A stretch of DNA of 64,000 nt from Rhododendron vialii (lineage: Eukaryota; Streptophyta; Magnoliopsida; Ericales; Ericaceae), in contig NC_080568.1 of NCBI RefSeq assembly GCF_030253575.1, positions 29,136,001 through 29,200,000 on the forward strand. Reading direction: 5' to 3'. Shown piece after piece: positions 45,782 to 58,090 of the stretch. A program made the translations under genes and the position numbers. Position 1 is the stretch's first letter; every line of letters begins with the position of its first letter. Under the pieces are notes generated by a model that saw nothing but the letters and a program-made list of their open reading frames with translations, had not been told where the DNA came from and ran no database searches.

Positions 45782-48700
45782 GTTATATATAACTATATGT
45801 AAATATATCTCTCTCGGCATGTGAAATGGTGATCTTGTGTAATGAAAAACTTTAATCATTAATGAAATTTTAGGAATTAAAAATTACATATATAATATAT
45901 TTTTTATTTACTTTTATATTCAACGTATCCCCCAACGTATGGTATCCTTCTTTTTGGAAAAATCACGTATCCGCGTATCCGTATCGTATCCGTATCCCAT
46001 ATCCATATCTGTGCTTCTTAGTAATAAGACTGTCATGGGGATAAAATGTTGAAAGTCAATACAGATCTGAAACTTTCCATTCTCTTAATTACAAGGCATG
46101 CTCTCTGTCCAATACAACAGACAACATGGATTCCTTGACATAGAAAGAAACTTAAAATCTAAGTCCTCAAGACTTAGTCCTCAGTAGCTTGAGAGGGAGT
46201 GAAACAACATATGGTTTCCCCTCCTGCATTCAGTAGAACAGTGATTGTACCCTATCATCAAGCCACTCACTAATTAGTGTAACTTTTAATGCCATCAGAG
46301 TATGCAAATCCTAAGTAATATGGAGCCATAGGTTGTCTTAGTAATGTCTCGAAATGCTCCATGTTTGAAGTTTAACGCTCCAACAATGACGAATGGTTTC
46401 ATGCAAGTCAGATTCAGAATAAAAGCACTATGTTCTCTTTGTTGAACTGCATTTTTGTATTGTCCTATGTTAGTGGATTTGGCTATGTGTCTAAGTGTCA
46501 GATTCTTATTATTTCCATCTCAAGGAGACAGGGATTTGCCAAATTATTAAAATTCCTCAGTATGTTTTTTTTTATCTTCTCGGATAAATATTGTTTACAT
46601 TGTTTCTTACGGCGTTTCATGCATAATATAGGAGTTTCATGCATAGCTAAGGGGAAATTCGAATTGGAAAATACTCTTGCTAGGTGAATGTCTAACTAAA
46701 GATGTTCAACACAGATCTCATACCCTCCATGTATAATTCTTGCAAGTAAATTTCGTAGGTCACGCCACATTCCCTATCTTACCAATGCTTTAATCTCCAC
46801 CTCTAACAGAATCTTTTTTGCTTAAAAGGCGAGCAAAAGACAAAATGTGACATCCGTATTCATGTTAAACATCAGGAAACTATAACTCAAGCATGTAATA
46901 AACTAATTTTCTAAGTTCCCCAGAAAGGCTGGACCTGCAAACCTTTACTTTTCTCAGAGGCACAATGCAGTGTTGTCACTGGGTTATGGAATGGCAGACT
47001 TTAGTGTACAGCATTACTGAAATCTAGTATCATGTCAACTTCATTTATCTCCATATAAGGTGAGAACAGCCTTTACACCAATGCAGATTATATAATTAAT
47101 GTAGCTTCCAACATTCTTCGCTAATATATGGTTCTATATTCGTGAAAGCAAACAAGAAACAATTATATGTAACCATGTAAATACAATGAAAGATACGCCT
47201 ACACACTGGTGAACACACACATACAGATGCAACATAAGTTCTGCTTCTCTACACCTATACCATTGTAGAGTTATTTTGCCACCATTTTTCAGTGATTAAC
47301 TGCCATGTCGACACATCCTTTCGCTACGTACTTCCGTATGTTAAGAGCCTTACTGGTGTCATATTTGGCACCATAGGCTTGTTTGTGGACCAATACAACA
47401 TAAATTGATCAGTCAGATCAGATCATTGCGAATATGAAAACAGGCTCAGGCAGATACCTGATTGTATGCTTCTCCTGGCTTGCAATCGACAGCCATATCC
47501 ATGCGAGCAACGAAGAAGTGCTGATGAACTGGTGCATACAACCCTGGAGCAATCATTGTACCATATTTTCGAGTTTCTCCAGGCTGCAGTGCTCCTAAGC
47601 TGAGAATTCCAGTGAGTTTCACTTCAGCTTCAATTTTTCCATCCTGTAACCGCCAAAAAAAAGTAGTTTACAAACTCCTATTCTCAGGATGGTCATCTAT
47701 AAAGCTGAATATGAGTATATTAATGTCAGAAAGAACTTCAGGGGAACTGATGAAAATAAGAAAAGACAAGCAGCAGAAAGTTCAATGAGCGAAAAATAAA
47801 TTCCGAATCCAATAATGCCGATGCCTCAACCTGAAGCAGATACAATTAGCAAAGTAGAGCCACAAATGTATGCTCACACAGAACAAAATCTAGTACAGCC
47901 AAAAGGTACTTATGCACAAATATAGATATCTAATATAGTTTCTTCAAATCTGGCAATGCTAAGATTGGCAATATGAAGCTCTAACACAATAGTTACTACA
48001 AATCTACTTCAAGTCGACAGTCCACAAACAATGACAAATACTCCTATATTTTTCACCCTTCAAGAAGCAGCGTTGTTTACCTGACTTTTTTTTCTTCAAA
48101 GCAAAACATATAGAAAAAGTAAACAAGGTTCTGGGGAACTCAACCACTTCTTCATCATTACCAAAAACAGAAGAAATAGCAAGAAGAAGTGAACATAAAA
48201 AATTTATTCCTGGAACAGCTTCGCTAAAATATCGTGCAATTGTTTCCTTCACGAAATACATGTCTGACTGATACTTGCACCAACTTTATCATTACAAAAA
48301 TACAACCACAAAATTGATTAGATAACGATGTTTATTAGAGCTCATCTTGGGAGAGGTCTTGGGTTCAAGTCTCTCAATTTGCATTTGTTCCTTGTCTGCA
48401 TTATGTTTCTCCCCTTAGCATTCTCTAGGCTTTCGAAGGCTTCTAAACTAGAATCTCTCAGTTGATTGCCCCAAGGTTTGTGCCTAAGTGCACCTTGTCT
48501 CGTTACGATCCCTATGTTATGGTTCCTTTGTTTCTCTCTCCACGTGCAAGTGAGGGGTTGCACGTGCGGGGGTGTATTAGAGCTTGACTCACCTTGGTTA
48601 ATTATCACCTCCAAAACTAGTTACGAGCTTGGGCAGCCTCTCCACTCACTACCAATTTTTTGAGTTGGATGTGATAACAATGTTAATCTTTGTTTTTAAC

Positions 48701-51700
48701 TGTTGAACCACTATTCTACAATCTGTTTCCGCTTCTAGAAGCTGAGTTCCCAAACCAGCTGCCAACTTGATACTATCTCTAAGGGCCCAAATTTCAGCAG
48801 CCAAAGCAGAAGCTGAACCAATGCATCGATTGAAGCCCCAAACGCATGAGTCACATGACCCATAAAAGTCACTAGTAAGGCCACCTGCTACAGCTATTTA
48901 CATATAGATGCTTGAGAGGCCCCATCAACATTGAGAGTTTAAACCAACCTACTGGGGGAGGTTTCCACCCAACTAAAACAGATTGGCCAGAAGGAAATTT
49001 CCCAGAATCCGTGAAAAACTGCAATTCCCAGCCTCTGCCAATGATGATTTTTGAGAGAAAATTCCCTCACTTGTTTTAGAAAATTCCAAATCAAAATGAA
49101 GCCTAACTTGCAACCAGTTTTCTAAACAACTGCAACTTTATGATTAGGCAATTAAATGGATAAGAAAACTCTGGCCAAGAACAGAAAACTGAGTTCCAAA
49201 CATTATTGAATCAGCATCAAAGAAAGTGCCGACCAACAAATTATTCATCGCAAGGAAATTAAGTATCCAGCAATGTATGCACTTTACTTACCTGATAGAA
49301 GTGCCAGAAGAATCCATACTCATAATTTGCCACGGTACATATAAATGAAACTGTCAGCCTCCTACACCTCCGACCTTCTGCTAAGCCAGTTCTCCAGTCT
49401 TGGTGTTTCCAAAGGATTCCACAATCCTCTTCGTGCAAACAAACACAATTTTCAGTTGTTTCGACACCTCCAGTAAAATTTGTGAAATGGGCATCAAAGT
49501 ACTTGATATATCCTAAACAGTCACATCCCTGTTGCGATAGTACGTATAGGAAGGGCAAACTTTAGACCTAAAACAACGAACAATAGTATCAAAGGTGAGA
49601 AAATCAACAGTATGTGAAATATCACAAACCTTCTTAAGGGAGTGCGCATTTTTTCCTAGGCCATCTTCTCCTGCATCAAATGCATTCTTCCTGTAATGTG
49701 GTTCATTTGGATCTCCATAAGGCACAACCATTTCCACAAAACTCAACCTATGTGCAACAGGTCTTCGACCTCGACTACCATCGACATATGCGATAGAATG
49801 TATAACCAAACCCTCTCTAGGAGTGAAACCAATTCGAAAATTCCACTGCCGCCAACAAGCAAGAAAAAAAACAAGCCATTACAATAAAAGAAGTTTTGAT
49901 TGTGATGGAGAAATCACACTACGGTTCAAGAAAGCAAGCTTTGAATGCTTAGCTCAATTAATAAAACAGATCAGTAAAAGCAATAACTACCTTCTGCCAC
50001 TCCACATAATGACCATTAACACGAAAGCTTGGACCCTCCGGCTGAATGATATGTAGGGGCTTTACGTCACTTCTATCAACCCCAGCTCTTGTTTCACCAG
50101 GAGTATAGTTCCTCAATGGATCAGCTGGGGGTAAGGGGACAAATTTGCGGTCTTCAAACTCTATCACCACCATGTTTTGCATATCCACAAGTACATGAAT
50201 GCCTTCAACTGGACGTGCATAACCATTTTCCATTGGACAGTCACTTTCTGTTCTACAAAATATAAGTGGTTTGGCAAGTCTGCGGCTAGGAGCATCTGCA
50301 TTACTATGATAACCAACACACCTAGAGGAAGTGCAGGGCAGAAAGTTGCATCAAAAAATATTCAAACTACAGTAGAGATCAACAGTAGAAGTATAGAAAA
50401 ACCAAAAAAATGCAGATTTAACTAACCAGGCATCAACCATTAAAAGATCCATATCCTCAACACCTCTCTTCTTCATTGACTCTCGAAACGGAGGATAATC
50501 TTTCACAACAGCTTCACATTCAGCATATTCTTCGGCATCCTGAGATTGAAAAGTAAGATTTTGAACACAAGATACCCAAATTAATATAAAGAAATAACAA
50601 ACAACAAGTACAACTAAAACTTAAAGTATTTAAGTTGTGGGAAAAGACTAGTTAATAACATCCTTTTTTGGAACTATGGGAAGCAACTTCCAAGCCAACC
50701 CATGTCGTTAGTCCTAGACTAAATCTTGCTGAACCACTTTCAGGATAACTATGGGTTTACCGTCAATTCAAGCGTAGAAGAGTTTTGTTTTGTATTTAAA
50801 CCAGATTGGCAGAAGGAAAAAAAACCAAACAAGGAGCTTCACTATGCTCCCTCTTCAACCACTCATCTGTATGGTGAATGAGACCTCAATAACAGAATAG
50901 TCTCCAAAAAAGATAAGACATACCATTGGAGGCTGAACATCTCGAACAACTTCAGTAGAAGCTACTTTCCCCCTGTGATGTCCGCCTCGAGTTGTTGCAT
51001 GTACTTCCGTCAGTTCAACTATCCATATGCTTGTCTCGTTTGATTTTTTGTTGTAAACGATCAGTCTAGCTCGCCTTGGAGGGAGCTTACTAGGAATTAT
51101 AGGCCCGCCTTTGATCCTGGGCAGTAATGATGGTTGGAAAGGGGGAAAGAAATATGCATCAGCCAAAGCAACAACATGCTTCTCTGGTTCCAACAGAACC
51201 ACTTCAACAAATCGCATGCTATCTCTGACCTGAATGGATAGAAGGATTACACTACCGTTGGGAAGAAAACAAGATAAGTACATCACACTCGAACAGCACT
51301 TGCACATAAAAAGCAAAAAAAAAAAAAAAACAAATCGGATTGTAATGACAAACCTCAGGTGTGGCTCCAGCTGCCCTCACAGTTGCCACAGCCACAGCAA
51401 TTTCAGCAGCAGATAATGGGTCCAAAGGATGGCTGCTTTGAGCCCTTAGCATGGTCTGGACCCCTGCAAAGGCAAGGCATCATTCAACCAACTTTAAAAA
51501 ACATGACATACTTTTTTGTTGACAATGGTCTCCGATGATATTAACAACAAAAGCAAGAAGAATTAATGACAGAGTCTCGGACAAACCACAAGAATAATTC
51601 TTGTAGAACTACATCTAGATGATCAGTAACATTACCAATAACAGAAATATTTTAGTCAGCCAAAAATTAGTAGAATAAAAGGTTTCTGTAGATACTATAG

Positions 51701-53964
51701 CGTATATTTAAATCATCTATATAGCAATTAGTTTTAAATGAATAATATGATTATAACAAGAAGAATATACATTGGATCATGCACTTGAAAATTCCGAATC
51801 CCTGTGTTGTTAGTGTGAAGGAGACCGAGACAATAAGCAGCATACAGTACTCACTTTTTTTTTCTTCATTGGGTGGAACTTTAAACAAGTGCAGTTACCA
51901 TTGCACTAACTTTTCTGCTCATCACACAATGATCGTCTGTCCACCGTGCATCACATTAAGCACAGTCAACTATGTGCATAAGCATTCCAGTGACTCTAAA
52001 GCATAATATAATATACCAAAATGGGAGAATGGGGACTACAAGTGGATTATCTGCATGGCCTCTGCAATCAGGGGGAGGGATCTCATGATCATCTCTTTTT
52101 TCAGTGTGGCTTCTCTAGCATTACATGGAAGTGTGGAACAATTTATTGAGGAAGAACGAGATGAACACGCTGCGTAACAACAAAAAGAATATCATACTGA
52201 ACTTCATTGGTCGCTCATCCTTTTAACAGGAATTCATGCAGAGATTTAGTTTATAAGTTATTCTTGGTTGTGCTACATACAAATTGTGAATGGAAAGAAA
52301 GGCGAGAGCTTTCAGCCATAATTCAAGAGATCCTAGTGCCTTCCAGGCACATTGAAGCTAATATTCGACAAGATCGATCTTGGAGCACGGTGGATGCCAC
52401 CTGGCCCACTGGAAACTATTTCCTTGGCCTGGAATAGATCCACTAACATCTTCAAGAGTAACAAACTCAGGAAAAATAATGCTTGACTGCCTTCTTTTGT
52501 TCCTGCCTTCTGTCTCCCTTGTTTCTCAAGGAAGGTTATTGAGATTGATTAGACGTATGCCCAGTGATGAGTTATTGTTGTTTGGGTGGATAAACTTCCA
52601 AATTACCAGAAACAAAATTGAAATTTATTACATGTTCAGACAATGCAAAAGTAGGACATATCACCATATGGCAAATGTGAAATTGCAATTATCATGCACC
52701 AAAATCAGATTAAGAAAAATATAAGACTCTAAAAACAGAAAGACCAAATAAAACCAAGGAACAAAGGCCTTTGGTAATTGCCTGGGCAATAGAAAGACCA
52801 AACAACAGTATATGGCATCCCTACAGAACAATGAGAGAATCTAAATGACAACAAGAATCTGAACGGTAACTAGTAGCTTAGTACTACATCAAATGCACAA
52901 CATAATAAAACAAAATCTGCCCGTCCCTTTGAATACAGGAAAATAGATTCTGATTCTCAAAAACAATAAACTTGCAATATGAGTCCAACAATTACAGCTG
53001 GAACTCCCCAAAAAGTAGTTCTCACATTGTAGAATATTCTACTGTTATTCTAATTAGAACTGCAGAAACTGATCTGCCCAACTTTTACTCTTTAGCGTAG
53101 TAAAGTTCAGAACAAGTATTTCCATTCCCCAACATACAGCATATAAAAGAAATATGCCTACGCTACCGGTAAATCTAAACCGTTTGATCTTGTCTTTCCT
53201 TAGATATTCCTTGCATTTTTCTATAATTTCTCAGCCATATCGTTCACCTAGATCACTGTTAAGGCCAATGACGATGAAATTGACAGAAACCTGCTGATAC
53301 ATCAGCCAAACCAACAAACACGTACGCTTGAAGAAAAATCCAGAACATAAAGAAGAACGCAAGACATGGAGCCGACCAAGAACGCGAGACACGCGGAGAT
53401 TTTTACAAAGCTCCCAACCAAGAACGCACACAGATTTTTACGTGGCTCCCCAACTGTGTAGTTGAGTACATCCATGGCTCGCCTCAGTTTTCACTGTGTA
53501 TCGAACGAAGACAGTACAAGATACATTTAAGGTGGAACCCCTGATAGTGAGTGAAGCGCGACCCAAATCAAATCAGGCTTCACAAGCCCAACCATAACAC
53601 TCAACAAAAACGATTAAACGCAAAAGCAAGACACAAAAAACACGGCGTTCTAATCTAATCACCATCCCGATCTAATACCAGGATCACCGAAATAATATCG
53701 AGATTTTATTTTCTATGAGTGAGACTGAGTGTGAGAGAGAGAGAGAGAACCTTTGGCGGGCGCATTCGCGGAAGGTTCAGCGCGAATCAAGGGCGCCACG
53801 GCAGCTTGTTTCTTCGGCTGATCCTTGGCGCGCCGATCGCCGGCCTTCCAATCCTGCACCACCACCACCTCCGCCTCCGCGGGCACGGCGGCCGAAGCAG
53901 CGCGAGGGACGACGGGGGCGGAAGAATCGCAACAAGGCGGCGCCGTTTTCGGAGCTGGGGCCAT
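40620..53964 (-). CDS. CuAO: Copper amine oxidase, peroxisomal type
   Basis: The gene has twelve exons on the minus strand: 53751-53964, 51354-51463, 50924-51229, 50427-50539, 49991-50321, 49630-49845, 49292-49528, 47458-47643, 44465-44605, 43122-43390, 42535-42616 and 40620-40751. They join to 778 aa. The enzyme oxidises amines such as polyamines to aldehydes with release of ammonia and hydrogen peroxide. All active-site features are present: catalytic-base Asp415 in [12 protein letters not shown], the topaquinone-forming Tyr499 in [10 protein letters not shown], and copper ligands His549 and His551 in VHQHFF and His715 in [11 protein letters not shown]. There is no signal peptide. The protein ends in AKL, a PTS1 peroxisome-import signal. 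It closely resembles Arabidopsis At2g42490 in length and sequence from memory. The N-terminal about 70 residues are Ala- and Pro-rich from a GC-rich first exon. Long introns hold LINE pieces, a Stowaway MITE and a 40-base G run. Confidence 0.97.
42736..42982. mobile_element. Stowaway-type MITE in a CuAO intron
   Basis: The left end ctctctccgtcccaatttgt and the mirrored right end gggacggagggag are flanked by TA (42734-42735 and 42983-42984). The first bases resemble the element at 6408 but the interior differs. Confidence 0.92.
44007..44068. repeat. (GT)n followed by a 40-base poly-G run
   Basis: A short GT repeat leads into an uninterrupted run of G from 44029 to 44068, inside the intron between amine oxidase exons 9 and 10. 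Confidence 0.95.
45390..46015. repeat. Field of GTATCC/GGATAC repeats in a CuAO intron
   Basis: The block begins and ends with dense degenerate copies of cgtatcc. Near 45428 and 45531 a unit of about 105 bp (ttttagaattattttttggtat) is tandemly duplicated, and the palindrome ggatacgtatcc occurs. The middle is AT-rich with (CT)n, (AT)n and (AC)n runs. I do not recognise a named family. Confidence 0.65.
48660..49060 (-). pseudogene. LINE RNase H remnant in a CuAO intron
   Basis: The minus strand encodes [15 protein letters not shown], then after a frame change [20 protein letters not shown] and [20 protein letters not shown]. This is the RNase H domain found at the end of plant L1-type LINEs. 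It lies between exons 7 and 8. Confidence 0.85.
52030..52345 (+). pseudogene. LINE zinc-binding domain remnant in CuAO intron 1
   Basis: The plus strand encodes [19 protein letters not shown] followed by broken frames with [18 protein letters not shown]. This is the zinc-binding region that follows plant LINE reverse transcriptases. It is antisense to the host gene. Confidence 0.7.
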
Positions 53965-54111
53965 TGTAGGGGGTTAGCAATCTCACCAAATCCACCGCAG
54001 TAGCGAGTGCAATCTACTGACATACAGCAATCCCTCTGTGGCACCACCACCACTCTCTCTCTCCCCCTCTCTCTCTCTCTCTCCTCCGCACCACTCCCCA
54101 CTCTGCTCTCT

Positions 54112-54128
54112 CTCCCCTATATATGCAT
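54112..54128 (-). promoter_or_regulatory. Putative core promoter of the CuAO gene
   Basis: The minus strand reads CATATATAGGGG about 155 bp upstream of the ATG at 53964. Several CT/GA microsatellites (about 54054-54084, 54243-54262 and 54305-54330) surround it. Confidence 0.4.
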
Positions 54129-54399
54129 GAATGTGTTCTCACCAAAACAGAGAGGACAGAAAAACCAGTGCGCGAGTCCTTTCGAGAAACTAGGGCTCCC
54201 TGTAACGGACAATGCGTCTTTAAATTCACGAGATTTGAAACGGAGAGAGAGAGAGAGAGAGATTATAGAAAGTTGGGATTTTAGAGAGAGGAAATTGGAT
54301 TTGCAGAGAGAGAGAGAGAGAGAGAGAGAGCAGAGGGGGAGTCGTTATATGGGCGAGGGTACCACTACTACCACGTGCACTGCCCCCTGATTTAGAGTT

Positions 54400-55719
54400 T
54401 TTTCCTTTCTTTCTTTTTTTCTTTTTTTTTGACTAATTAGTATTTTCTTTTTGGTTTGGAAATGGATTTTACTTATCGGAGGGACCAGGGAGATAAGTGG
54501 AGAGAGTAAAAGGGTGGGTGATAGGAGCATCTACTTTTTGCTTATGGACACAAGTTAAGGACCAAGAAAACTTTTGATATTTGCATGATAAGGCCAAACA
54601 TTTCATTGCAATTATTAAATAAGGACTCCTGGGAATCCCAACTTTCTCATTCGACCTTCGCGATCATTTTTATGCCATTCAAAAAAAAAAGTGGGGACAA
54701 GAAAATAATTTCCATTAGGCTTTTGGATTTGTTACCTTGATTGCCTCTATTGCGGTTGGTTCTTTATTTTTATTTTTTTGGCATGTGTTGTTGGATTTAT
54801 TTTTTCAAGTTATTACTATTATTCGTTGACCTTTGCAATTCTTACGTCAACCTTCACGAATTCTGGTGGGTAATGAGCCAATTTTGGGTAAGAATGAAGG
54901 TTACATATATATGTAATTTAAGTTGTGGATGGGTGAGACCAAGAGTTGCTTACGTATCTGATTTTTATTATAGTTTATATATATGAAAACGACATCAGTA
55001 AAGTAATTACTCATCTGATTCTCACAATCTCAACCGCAAGTGCTATTTTATTCACCCATCTTTTTGACCGGTGAACATTACTCGCTTCGTATGGAACCTA
55101 CATTTGATGTTACTCTAATGATTAGAATCATTCATCTTGTGAGATTTGATTTGTAAATAACTCATGAAAAAAAAATCAATTCAACTGTATAGTATTTTTT
55201 GTGTTAGACTGACTCATAATTGCCTTTTGTTTAGAATCTTTGTACGAGATTAAGAATATGAATTCAATGATTTGATTAGATAAACTTATCAATATTCAGT
55301 TCATCTGATACTATAGAGTTGTAAGAGAACGAAGCCATGTAAAAGGAAAGATTTTGGTATCCCATATTGCATCTTGTGTGGACCCCACTCAAGATGAGTA
55401 GTGTCCACTCATTCTTTGGGCGGATGAATAAAATAGTTCTTCAATCACAACAACAAACACTACGGTGAATGATGAAGAAAAATTAAATATGAAACCTGCT
55501 CGGGTTCAACAGATCTCTAAGATTCCTTTGTGAAAATACTAAAATTCAATCCGAATGGTTCACTGTATAGAGCTCATAATGGAACGTCGTTGTGAGAAAG
55601 AGAGAAAAAAAAAGAAAAAATTCAAGTTAAAGACAACTCATGACCCGACGAACAAGTTAGATTTTCCTTGAAGAAATCAACGGCAAGTAGGATTTTTATT
55701 GCACATTTGAGGATAAATT
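54400..55719. other. Intergenic, nothing recognised
   Basis: AT-rich with chance frames only. It may hold distal promoter sequence of the amine oxidase gene. Confidence 0.4.
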
Positions 55720-55735
55720 TTGATCTGATCATATG

Positions 55736-56044
55736 TTTTTTTTTTTTTTTTATAACTCAGGTATTCGGACTAGCTTACGCGCACCTCAAATAATCATGAG
55801 GGGCCAATTCTACCGCCCATGTGCAAAGCCCAATTAAATTCGAATCACCTCAAATAATCATGAGGGGCCAACCCTGCTGCCCACGTGCAAAGCCCAATTA
55901 AATTTGGATCAAAGCTCTATATGGACTAGCCCTAAAGGAGTTAATAGCACTTGAAGTTTCGAACCTAAAACCTTAGGACTTATAGGAGGAAACAAACTCC
56001 TAACCTAAGTTTCAAGCCTTGACTGTTAGGCCAACCCCTTGGGA
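55736..56044 (-). mobile_element. tRNA-derived SINE with target-site duplication
   Basis: On the minus strand it has a box A (TGGCCTAACAGTCAAGG, 56017-56033), a box B (GGTTCGAAACT, 55955-55965) and a poly-A tail (plus-strand T run 55736-55751). It is flanked by TTGATCTGATCATATG (55720-55735) and TTGATCCGATCATATG (56045-56060), a 16-bp target duplication with one mismatch. The 3' part contains an internal tandem duplication of about 65 bp (cacctcaaataatcatgagg). Confidence 0.9.
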
Positions 56045-56394
56045 TTGATCCGATCATATGGTTGTATATGCCGATAAGCTTAATTTGATTTTTTGCATGG
56101 GTGTTCTGCTCGATAAGTTTTATAAATAAAGCGAACGGTTTGAATCAAATTTTTTAACTTGTCCATTTTGAGAGCACAGTGGGACAACAGTTGTCTTCAT
56201 GGATACCACTAATTTTATCAATGCATAATCTGGTCTACTTAATCGTTTATTAATATTGAGAATGGAGTATGTCCTAAACAAATATTCGTATCTATTTTTT
56301 TATTTAAAATAAAATAAATGTGGAAACTCAACTAACAATACAAACTATTCTACTATTTGATAAATGGCGATCGAGTAAAATCAGCAGTGATATG

Positions 56395-56600
56395 GACTTT
56401 ACGAAAATGAAATACTTATAACACGGTCATTAGTGATAGAGTAAAATGCTTATAACTCGAATACTCGTATTCGGGGGGGATCCTATAGGGCGGAGCACCC
56501 TGCAGACTTTACAAAAATGAAATACTTATAACACGATCATCAGTGATAGAGTAAAATAACTCGAATACTCGATATCCGGGGATCCTATAGGGCGGAGCGC
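56395..56600. repeat. Tandem duplication of about 110 bp
   Basis: cttataacacggtcattagt and the following gggatcctatagggcggagc are repeated with few changes. The second copy runs into the MITE on its right. Confidence 0.8.
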
Positions 56601-56770
56601 CCTACAGGGATTATAATGAGGCACACAACTGTCAATCTTATCAATTAACAGTTGAGATTAAAAATTAATTTTAACCGATCGGTTAAAATTAAAAAACATA
56701 TCTCAACCATTTATTGTCAAGATCGACGATCTGTGTGCTGAACTACAACCCCTGTAGGGCGCTCCAGGAT
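56590..56770. mobile_element. MITE with terminal inverted repeats
   Basis: The left end ggagcgccctacaggg is mirrored by ccctgtagggcgctcc on the right. The centre has the palindrome taaccgatcggtta. No protein is encoded. Confidence 0.75.
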
Positions 56771-56968
56771 TTCTCAACAAATCGCAACAAACACGACAAA
56801 AGGAAATTGTGATAAATAGGACTAATTTTATTAATATAGTTATTTGACCCCGTCTAGTCGTGTTTTAATATTGATATTACGTCATTAATCATTCACAAAT
56901 ACAACAGCTACTCCTACTTATTAAAAACGGATCCACTTAGGTAACTCCTTTCTCTTTCCATGCAAAAT

Positions 56969-57339
56969 TGCTATGGGTACACCATTTGGTGTACACCAAA
57001 TGTACACTGCCTTCTATAGAACCCACTTAGAGATCTCATCTAAATGATCAGAGCCGCTCAATTTTTTCAAAATATTTTTTTAAACATCCTTGTAAAAAAT
57101 CAACTCCATTGGATATCGGTAAACGCTTGATCAATTCTACGCTTGATTTGCTGACAGAAAATTGGGCGTAAAATCGATCAAGTCTTTACCGATATCTAAC
57201 GGAGCTGAATTTTTACAGCACTGCTTAAAAAAATATTTTAAAAATATTGAGCGAATTTGATCATTTGTGTGGGACTCTTAAGTGGATCTCATAGAAGACG
57301 GTGTACACTTGGTGTACACCAAATGGTGTACCCATAGCA
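56969..57339. mobile_element. Foldback element C
   Basis: Terminal arms start tgctatgggtacaccatttg and carry the perfect palindrome tttggtgtacaccaaa. The middle part has atgatcagagccgctcaatt and the inner part caactccattggatatcggt, homologous to elements A and B. It is about 371 bp and almost wholly inverted repeat. Confidence 0.85.
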
Positions 57340-57344
57340 GGTCT

Positions 57345-57950
57345 CTTTTCCATGTCACATTTCCTTAACATCATCGGACACATCATCTCGATCAAATAAG
57401 GACAAGGATCCTCCCTGTCCCTAAAGGGATTGGACGGTCCTGTCTCAATTATTGGTTCTTTCCGGGCTAACTTTAGCGATCGAGACCGATCGCTATTCTG
57501 ATATATACGAAAACACCAACTACATCAAGAATTATGTTGATCCAATATTGCTTGATATAATTTCAAAATATTTGGTACCTGGGCCAATTTAATGTTGCAA
57601 TGTCCCTTTTTTTTAAATATAAATGTGTACTGAAAACAAACAAAACAATATCCAATCAATATAAATTTCGTTAGTTCTAATATTATCGACGAAATTTAAA
57701 ATTCGAACAATTTTGATCATTTTAATGGACCCGTTAAGAACCCAACACGAAGGTACAATCTCTTCTAGTGCAAGACATAGGCTGTACCCATCAAATAAAA
57801 GTATATAGTATAGAATACTTATAATTTGGTTGTTTGTGATACAGTCTGACTCAGCACAGTGTCCTCTACCACATTAGGTTGACATAAAAACTGATAAACA
57901 ATCTGGATTTGTTGAGATAGATTCATCTAGTGTAATGTCGTGAACTAGAA
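57345..57950. other. Intergenic, nothing recognised
   Basis: AT-rich sequence without a supported feature. Confidence 0.35.
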
Positions 57951-58090
57951 TCTTTTTTTTTCTTTCCTACGGCAGGGGGTGTTCGGTCAGCTTACGTACG
58001 TACATCTCAAATGATTTCCTTCCTGGTCCAGTCATAGATTAGTACCGGTCATTCAATGTTCGGCCAACTTACGTCCTTCTCAAATAGAGT
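57951..58090 (-). mobile_element. SINE 3' fragment
   Basis: A T run is followed by ggtgttcggtcagcttacgt, matching the 3' region of the SINE at 55736-56044. The motif recurs once within the fragment (atgttcggccaacttacgtc). Confidence 0.55.

Noticed and set aside
48342-48663. SINE or solo LTR around gggttcaagtctctc
   Set aside because: A box-B-like sequence exists, but no box A, tail or target duplication was found; left unassigned within the CuAO intron.
53715-54390. Several overlapping frames over the amine oxidase first exon and promoter
   Set aside because: GC-rich and GA-repeat shadow frames; the conserved protein is in the minus frame from 53964.
55955-56033. tRNA gene on the minus strand
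   Set aside because: Box A and box B are present, but no cloverleaf or acceptor stem can be formed. The poly-A tail and target duplication show a SINE.
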